From positions 1,302,001-1,366,000 of the forward strand of contig CAWUHX010000038.1 in assembly GCA_963922205.1 (NCBI GenBank): 64,000 nucleotides of DNA, read 5' to 3'. This stretch comes from Romanomermis culicivorax (taxonomy: Eukaryota; Nematoda; Enoplea; Mermithida; Mermithidae). Shown here piece by piece: positions 56,601-64,000 of the stretch (the stretch's first letter is position 1; every line of letters begins with the position of its first letter). The notes below the pieces were generated by a model. It was not told the DNA's origin. It ran no database searches and worked only from the letters and a program-made list of their open reading frames with translations. Made by a program: the position numbers and the translations under genes.

Positions 56601-59600
56601 AGAAACCTATCATTAATATGATGTTGACTGTTGTAGAACATAAAATCAATGTGTCGTTCATCAGCTCAATGTGACTTACCTGATTAGAATTTTCTCAATT
56701 TTCTTCTCATTTTTTCTAGGTTAGTGACTCCCATAGCATCAGAACCTTTGGTTATCTTCTAAAATACTGAAAAAATATTCCTGGCTATATTATAACCGTT
56801 TTTAAAAATGCGGAATATTTTTGGGAAATGAATTTTTGAGGAACAAAATTTTGGGTATGGTTCTCATGTGGAAAAAATTGAGGATAAATGGTGTGCATGG
56901 TCATAGACGTAGACCGCTTCGTTAAATTTGAATGAATGATTTTATTCACCAATGCAGAAATAAACTTTGATCATCATGAGTAGTCTAAATTATCTGTTTT
57001 AACTAGCCATTTTCGGTGATTTTTCGAGTCTAAAGTTGCTTAACGTAGATTTATTTTGGAGCTTGGCTCCAGACCCCACCAGGAGGTTCTTAGTCGCGCC
57101 TTTCTGAACTTCTCAGCCTGACATTCGGTAGCTACGCGACCTCACCAAGTCGAGTTTTGTCCATGTTAAAAATTTCTGGAATTACCCATCCCCTGAAAAA
57201 AATTCCTGGGTGCGGACCTGCACTCAATGGTCTTTATTGTCATCGGTCTGAACGATTTATAATACATGTGGGCTAAAAAGAATCGTTTGTTTTCAGCCAC
57301 AAATCATATGGTATAAAGACGGCGAACTTTTGAGCACTGCCGCTGAAGAGAGTAGTTCTCATCGAGTATTGTTGCCGTCCGGATCGTTATTTTTCTTACG
57401 CGTTCACCATGGTTCGTTTGTTACTTATGGATTGATGATCCTTAACTCCCACGAAAATTTTGCACACATTTTCAAGGTAAAAATCCTAAACCTGATTCTG
57501 GGGTTTATTGGTGCGTCGCTCGTAATGCTCACGGATCGGCGCAAAGTCGGAATGCAACGTTGAAAATTGCTACATTGCGCGACGATTTCAGAACAAGACC
57601 TCGCAGTGTCCAAGCTATTTTGGGGCAACAAGCGACAATGGAATGCAGCCCGCCGAAAGGCTATCCGGAGCCAACGGTCTCGTGGAAAAAAGTGGGAAGA
57701 TTCTTAAAATATTATTTTCATATGTTGAACAAAACGTTTTTTAGGATAATCGAGACTTACGATTGAATCAAGATTCGAGACGTACCATCCATTCGAATGG
57801 CGACTTGATCATTATGGACGTTCAAACGTCGGACGCGGGATTTTATTCCTGCGTTGCTACAAACCTCGTTGGGACAAGAGAGACCGAAGCTGCGAAATTG
57901 ACGATTTATGGTATTTTGTAGTTTAGTCTAGTGTTTTTTCTGCACAGTGCAGACTTTTAGGCTTCGTGCAAAAATTTTTTGTGATTTCTGCACTGGTGCA
58001 GACTTTTTTGAGTCATGTGTTTGATCACATCTTCTATAATGTGTCAGTCATTGATTCTGAACTTTTGAAATCAATTATTTTTCTTATTTTAAGACTTTAA
58101 AATATCTAGTCAAAAAAATTCGTTCAAATTTAACATTGAATTACACATTTAATTTGCTTTCCCCCCTATATTCCCTATTATTGTGTTGTAACAGGCGCTG
58201 TTTTTCCCCAAATAGTGCTTTTTGGGGGAAAATATTTGGGCTCCTGCCCCATTTGTGGAAGAAAATTTTGGGGATCAGGTACAGAAAAGATGCATTTTTG
58301 TGCATTTTAGAAAGTCATAATCTCAAAATTTTACGGCGCTTCGCGCCGGTTATAATTTTAATGATTATTATGTATTACCTAACTCAGGCGCGGCTTTTAG
58401 CATGTCTACCTTCACTTACCACTTAATCTGTAATAGTTTTTATCATCCTAAGCTTATTATCTCATGTTTTAATTGGTAATCTTCAATATTTTATCTTGAT
58501 ATTTAATGAAGATTCACATTTTCTCCTTCACACATTTTTTGAAAAAGATCAATACGTCAAGTCTCTAAACTTTTTGAAGCGATTATTCCTTTCTGAACGT
58601 AAAATCAATTCAAAAGCTTCATGGAAGTAGTTTTCGGAAATTTCTACTCTTTTTACTCATATCTTCCGGCCAAAAAATTTTTCAAATAATAAAATTCTAG
58701 AAATCACGACTTCTGAACACAAAATTCGAATCTAATTCTTGTAATAAATGTTCGGAAAATTGATTTTATAGTGTCGCAGAATGTCATTACCCAAAAAAAT
58801 TTTCCGGTGCTTAGTTTTTTGCATTTTTTTGAACTTTCACTTGTCATCATAGAGGACTTGACCGTCGATTTCTCATGTAATTCAAAGTCATTATCCTCTT
58901 GGATAGTTTGCTGGAAGATTTGTTCCACAATGCTTGTAGATTAGACTTCGATCAAACTCAAAAATTTTAATTTATTCCTTAATTTTAATGAATTAACGGC
59001 TCTAAAAACACCAGAAGGTTTGAAAAATCTCCAAAACAAATACACAGAGCGTCTACGAGCATTTTTAAGCAAAAAAGACAACTTCGGGAAAATGGACGAA
59101 AAAACAGTGGTAACAGGAGAAAGTCGCAGTGCAGAAACTTTTTTTGGCTTTTCTGCACTGTGCAGAAAGCCGCGTGCAGGAAAAAAAACACTAGTTTAGT
59201 CTCAGACAACATACTCTAAAAGCGCACAGTTGATAAAGAAGATTGTCGAATACAAATAGCATATCTGAAATTTCTAAGATCTTTGCTGTCCTAATGATAT
59301 GTTGCGCTATAACCTTGGGATCTCTGAAAATTCGTTTTTATCCACGTAGAAATCCTGTTCGCATTGCGAAATGTTTCTCTTCATTCGTTATCGTTATTTG
59401 TTTTTTTAAGAAAAGCCGAAATTCGATCGTGAACCACAAGATACAACAGTAGAAGTGGGCGGTGACGTGGATTTTGGGTGTCGAATTTCGGGCGACCCTC
59501 CACCTGTAGTAACGTGGCGCAAAAAAGATGGTAGAATGCCGCCCGTTCGAGCACAAGTATTTTTTTTTCGAAGCATCGATTTGGGAAATTGTTATTGTAA

Positions 59601-62600
59601 ATTGAAGGATGTCAAAGCAGCTGATATTAATTTTTACGATTATTTTCCAGTATTTTTTACTGTTTCCGAAGTTCCTGCTGCAAAAAACTTTCGATCCTAT
59701 TAAGGTGACGGGTAGCGATCTTCGTATCGATCGCATCATCCCGTCCGACGAAGGCGAATACATTTGCACGGGTCGCAACCCGGCGGGATCGGTCGAGGCG
59801 TCGGCTCGTCTGACTGTTCATTCGCCTCCATCTTTCACCGTAAAGCCCACCGATCAAGTGACGGAAGAAGGTAGTCAAGTGACTTTGAAATGCGAAGCGA
59901 TTGGTAATCCCACGCCAGCTAAATTTTGGTCGAAAGACGGTCAACAGGTTAGTTTTATATTATTTCTGGTCGAAGAATATTTTAAAGTTTTCCTCAACGT
60001 GAAGGCGATCGGTTTTAGACGACTTCAAACCTCACCTTGTTGTTTCTCTTACGAGTTTTGTATTATATTTTAGGACCTCATGTTTCCCGGTCACTGGTCA
60101 TCGAATAATAGACTTGAGGTCACGATTGAAGGAAATTTAAAGATTAATAATGTCCAAATATCGGACGAAGGCCAATACGTTTGCTCGGCTTTGAATGCTG
60201 CCGGATCAAACAGCGCAAAGGCCTCATTGAAAGTCACCGGTGGTAGTAAGCTGCCAGTCGATTATATAATTTGTCGTTTCAAAAATACCATTCGAATTTT
60301 CTAGCACTTCTGCAACACCCGCCGCCTATAATTATCAAACGACCGGCCAATCAAACGTTACCCGTCGCGTCGTTGGCTATCTTACCGTGTTCGGCTAGCG
60401 GACGTCAAACTCCGACAATAACTTGGTTCAAGAACGAATCAAATCTACCGACGGAAACACGCTATTCTGTTTCGACTTCGGGTGCTTTACATATCCATGG
60501 TGAGGTGATTTTTCAATAAAGGTTATGATTTAATCATTGAAATTTGTTAGATTTGAGGTTTTTGTGTCCTGCTAAAAATTTTTGATTGGATTATTTTTCG
60601 TGTTAATTAATTATTGGTTTAATATTTTTGTATTTTTCTATTTATAATTAGATCTCAAAAGAGAAGACACTGGTATTTATACATGTAGGGCTCTCAACGA
60701 CGACGGCGAAGACCGCTGGATAGCCAAATTGGTCGTCGAAGGTATGAAATTGGTTCGATATGTGTGGAACATTTATTGGTTTAAAAATTTTATTAAATGC
60801 TCTTTCCCTTCCTTAAATTTCTTACGTGTCCTTATCCTTTTCGTTTATTTTATCCGCGTGGCCAAATAGAGTAAAACCAAACGCTTTGTGCATGAATTGT
60901 CAAAAATCGTCATTTCTACTCCAGAAGCTATCCATGATATCTTTGATTTTTTCAATAAAATCCACTCTCCAGCTTCTAGAGGCATTTTCGCAGATTTTCT
61001 AAGCTGATTCTACAGCAAGACTGGGATTTAAGACAAGCGGTCCCAAAATTAAGAACAAAAGTTATTACGAAAAAACCTGTGTGGAAGACCGCTGGATAGC
61101 CAAAACGATGCTTCAAAAATTTTACCAGAAAATACATTTTTCCTAATTTTGCCAAGAAGTTCATTCGTTACAGATCACTCGAAGCCAGGCGTAATGTTTC
61201 ATCGTATGCCCGAACCGTCCACATTCCCTAGTCCACCAGGCCGCCCTCAATCGCTCAATGCTACCGATACAGAAATTACGTTGGAATGGACGGCGCCAGA
61301 AAAACCAGGCGCGTCGTCCATTTTCACTTATCGTCTATATTATTTTACGCCCACCATCGGTGCACGTTGGACTCCCGTCGCCGACGTCGTCCGCAACTTG
61401 CGTCACACGGTTCGCGGTTTGACACCCACGTCGGCTTATATTTTCGTCGTTCGAGCAGAAAATCAACACGGGATAAGCGACCCGAGTCCGTTGTCGGTGG
61501 TCGTGAGGACGAAGAGTGTCGGTAAATCTTTATGCATTTCTAGATCAATTTTGATTAGACCATAGAAAATCGCTTTATTTTAAAAAATTTTAAACTTTTA
61601 CTCTTGCTTGAATTATATGAAAGTTTTCTAATCATTCTTGAATGAATATTCTTTAGTTTTCTTATTCTAATACAATGTCATTGTAAAAAGTATGTTCTTG
61701 GCGAAATTGCAATCATAATTTTACTTTGTACGTAATGCTTGACCATTTAATTCTCCATTCATCAGAACTGTCTGAAAATAAATTTTCAGCCTCAGTTGGT
61801 GTTGCTGCTTACGATTTGGCGGAAGCGCGAGATCATTTAACCAGTTCGAGTGTGGTGAAACTACGTGAAGTTAAAACTATCAATTCATCTGCAGTGAAAT
61901 TGACGTGGAAGGTAAGTAATCAATTTTTAGTATATATAGCTTGATTGCGGTCTGTCAGTTGACAACATTGAGTAAGAATGACAATAAAGCACAAATAAAT
62001 CCAAAGCTTTGTTTTTTAAATATTTTATCATTCATTTTTTGTTTTCGCTTTGTAATTTATGCAACTCCGAGGAAACTCTTGGAACGATTAGAGTTGGGCT
62101 ATTAATGCTGATAAACATCAATGCATAAAATCTTGAAATATTCTGCAAGATTTATCTGTACGCATTGATACTCCCGACTTTTCGTAGATTTTTTTAGCTC
62201 TATAGATTTTTTCCGGAACTAGCTATATAATTTCAAAATCGACATGTAATCAATCGAAAATTGACACATCCAGGTAATTGACACACAATCAAGTACTGTG
62301 GATTAATGTACAAACTTCTATCAAATGCAGTATTTTATTTCTGTTAAGAAGTCAACCAATGAATCCAGGCCATCTCATTCAATTGAAAAAGTCCTTCAGA
62401 TGAGCATTTTGAATGCCTTTTTTGTTCAATTGAGAACTTTCGCATTTCACGTCGTCGATTTTGTGATGGAAATAACATTTTTTCTTTCTCTAGGTTATAC
62501 GAACCGACATTCCAATGCAAGGCTATTATGTTAGATGGCAGGGTCAGCATCAAGAGGATGGTTCTTATAATTGGATGAACGTTACGACAAAAGACGTCCG

Positions 62601-64000
62601 ATCGGTGATAATTGGTTCGTTGAGACCGTTCACGAATTATAAATTTTTCGTCCGGCCTTATTATAAAACGGTAGAAGGATTGCCGAGTAATATTTTGGAT
62701 GCCACGACGGACGAAGCCGGTAAGCAGAGTAGTGGTAATTAGGGCGAGTTATGTAGTTTTGCATTACTTAGTTCCTCGAGACTATTTTTCGATAAAGTTG
62801 TGCAATTAGATTTGTTGACATTACGATTGGTTCAAGACTTTGACTACCGCGTTTGATTTTCTTTTGTATTCTGAAAGTTCAAAAAACGATTCACGCCACC
62901 TTTGAAGTTTTGAGTCGAAAAAGTATTGAACAATGCCATTTTAGGTCATACATGTACAAAGTGTGGGGAGTGCTATATGTGAACCCCTTCAGAAATGGTC
63001 GACCATATGGCTAGCCATTGGACGACCGCTCCCAGGATTTTCCAATCCTACGGCTAGCCATATGGTAGCCGTAGGAACCCGCATGCTTTTGGCTGGAAAA
63101 AATATTGAAAAATGTCAATTTTTGAACAAAAAATGGTGAAAAAATTTCCTGAGCGCATGGCGCCATGAATACATTTGTTCGGTCCAAACCTGTAGCCAGA
63201 ATTTTTTTTCCGGGGGGGCACACATTTTTTCACACAAATTACCGTAAAATTGGCATTTCTGACTTGCAGTATTTGATTTCTGTTAAAAAGTCAACTAATG
63301 AATCCAGGCCATCTTATTATTATTATTATTATTCAGACATCGTAAGCTCTGTCTAATTATATGAAAGAAAATCTGGTTGATATCGAAATCATGTCGTGTT
63401 TTGAGCCAACAAAACTTTATTACGCTTAGCTTTCCCAACAATTTCGAAAATATGTGCTTATTTCAAGTTTTGAATGAAGTCGTCAGGATTTTCAAAATTC
63501 AAAGGCTTTTAGTGTCTTGTTACGGTGCGTTAGTTCTTTAAAGCAGTATTTAGCTCTTGCACCCGAAGACATCGTTGAATTCTTGCCGGTGCCTTGAGTC
63601 CTTTTTTTAAATGCGTGTGAACCATGAATTTAGATTTTGAGTCCATTCTTTTTTTAGCACCCGTGAATCCACCATCTGACGTTCAAGTGCGTATGATGAA
63701 CAGGACGACGCTAAGAATTTCATGGAGGCCGCCATCTGTCGACGGCATAAATGGGATATTAAAAGGTTGCATTTCGTCTTAGAATGACCCGCCATTTTGT
63801 GACTGCAGAATTCTTAACTTAAGGATATCAAATTTTGATTTTTGGCAACGAAACGAGATTCAATAGGAACGTCACTACTTCAGAAAGAGCGGCTAGCGTT
63901 ACGCTATTCCATTTAGTACCTGAAATGACTTATCACGTCAAAGTTGCGGCTTATACTTCAGCAGGCGTTGGGAAATTTTACGATAAAGAACGTGTGACTA
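53653..64000 (+). CDS. robo: Roundabout/SAX-3 axon-guidance receptor, ectodomain (3' end outside window)
   Basis: Single-pass Slit receptor; only the extracellular part is visible. Exons: 53653-53761, 55661-55761, 57297-57411, 57477-57691, 57745-57910, 59411-59556, 59705-59947, 60074-60245, 60305-60499, 60652-60741, 61174-61521, 61766-61911, 62494-62719, 63658-63765, 63824-64000+; all joins are in frame (about 852 aa). A signal peptide ([16 protein letters not shown]) is followed by Ig1 from [20 protein letters not shown], Ig2 from [15 protein letters not shown], Ig3 from [16 protein letters not shown], Ig4 from [16 protein letters not shown], Ig5 from [13 protein letters not shown], then FN3-1 ([20 protein letters not shown]), FN3-2 (exons 12-13), FN3-3 (VNPPSDVQV onward). 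This 5 Ig + 3 FN3 order, with LRDDFR at Ig2, is diagnostic. Exon 8 could end at 60239 instead of 60245. Confidence 0.95.
54894..55203. mobile_element. 310-bp TIR repeat in Robo intron 1
   Basis: GGGTCATGACCATACATGCA near 54896 and TGCATGTACGGTCATGACCC near 55183 are inverted copies with one mismatch (about 21 bp). Between them lie repeated CTGACC-CCAGCAG motifs. No transposase. Confidence 0.5.
55925..56905. mobile_element. hAT-like element, family B, inverse, degraded (Robo intron 2)
   Basis: Contains GTGCGCTTCGCGCCGGGCAT (56036) and AGGCGCGGCCGTTAGCAT, which match the right part of 41938-42967 inverted, and ends with CTCATGTGGAAAAAATTGAG then GATAAATGGTGTG. Exact ends are uncertain. Confidence 0.5.
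57929..59193. mobile_element. non-autonomous hAT-like element with perfect 8-bp TSD (Robo intron 5)
   Basis: GTTTAGTC at 57921-57928 and 59194-59201 is a perfect 8-bp duplication. Ends TAGTGTTTTTTCTGCACAGT and CAGGAAAAAAAACACTA form the TIR, with extra CTGCAC/GTGCAG subterminal repeats. 1,265 bp; the interior matches 27978-29077; hairpin ACGGCGC-TTC-GCGCCGG at 58333-58349. It lies wholly in the intron between Ig2 and Ig3 exons, 18 nt from the donor site. Confidence 0.88.
60742..61173. other. Robo intron 10
   Basis: 432 nt, AT-rich. A short stretch repeating exon 10 sequence (GACCGCTGGATAGCCAAA, at 61088) suggests a small local duplication. Confidence 0.6.
61912..62493. other. Robo intron 12
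   Basis: 582 nt. Its part 62322-62378 (CAGTATTTTATTTCTGTTAA, AGTCAACCAATGAATCCAGG) is repeated at 63268-63314 in the next but one intron; otherwise nothing is recognised. Confidence 0.5.
62947..63176. mobile_element. CATACATG-ended repeat (family C), truncated, Robo intron 13
   Basis: Starts CATACATGTACAAAGTGTGG and follows 47967-48200 (GTCGACCATATGGCTAGCCA, CCAGGATTTTCCAATCC). The right half is missing. A (TTA)n microsatellite lies at 63313-63336. Confidence 0.6.

Overview
The window is animal nuclear DNA, AT-rich and full of repeats. Its right-hand two thirds carry two metazoan genes with clean GT-AG introns: a biogenic-amine-type G-protein-coupled receptor and a Roundabout (Robo/SAX-3) axon-guidance receptor. 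Many introns are only 50-65 nt with T-rich acceptors ending TTTTAG or TTTCAG, which suits a nematode or another small-intron invertebrate. That is inference; nothing here fixes the species.

Positions 1 to about 15,745 are the right-hand part of a Polinton/Maverick, a large virus-like self-replicating DNA transposon. A compact block on the minus strand encodes, in transcription order from 8,897 down to 1: an unknown two-exon protein, the packaging ATPase, a membrane-anchored protein with predicted glycosylation sites, another two-exon unknown, two small lineage-typical proteins, the retroviral-like integrase (with chromodomain), the adenain-like protease, a two-TM protein, the minor capsid protein (penton), a basic protein and the major capsid protein, which runs off the window. 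Divergently from an 809-nt shared promoter region, a protein-primed DNA polymerase B gene runs right to 14,505. It resolves into 11 exons and 10 introns of 50-56 nt and gives an uninterrupted 1,424-aa enzyme with all catalytic motifs. The only lesion found is one in-frame TAG in the integrase. The right terminus holds a 462-bp tandem duplication and a cluster of GTACGACCTATAAATCG repeats.

From 15,746 to 25,656 there is no convincing gene: one foldback element and MITE fragments lie in otherwise unremarkable sequence. The GPCR spans 25,657-41,494 in six exons (611 aa); its introns are crowded with a 250-bp MITE family, a second MITE family, a hAT-like element and a second foldback element. From 41,495 to 53,652 lies a transposon graveyard (hAT-like elements, a LINE with a hAT inserted in it, CATACATG-ended repeats) followed by the probable upstream region of Robo. 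Robo begins at 53,653 with a signal peptide and runs past the window end; 15 exons give five Ig and three FN3 domains, with more hAT and MITE insertions in its introns.

The recurrent hAT-like elements share a GC-rich hairpin, CCGGCGC-NNN-GCGCCGG, whose loop varies while its stem is largely kept. This and the nearly intact, spliced Polinton are the most unusual things in the window.
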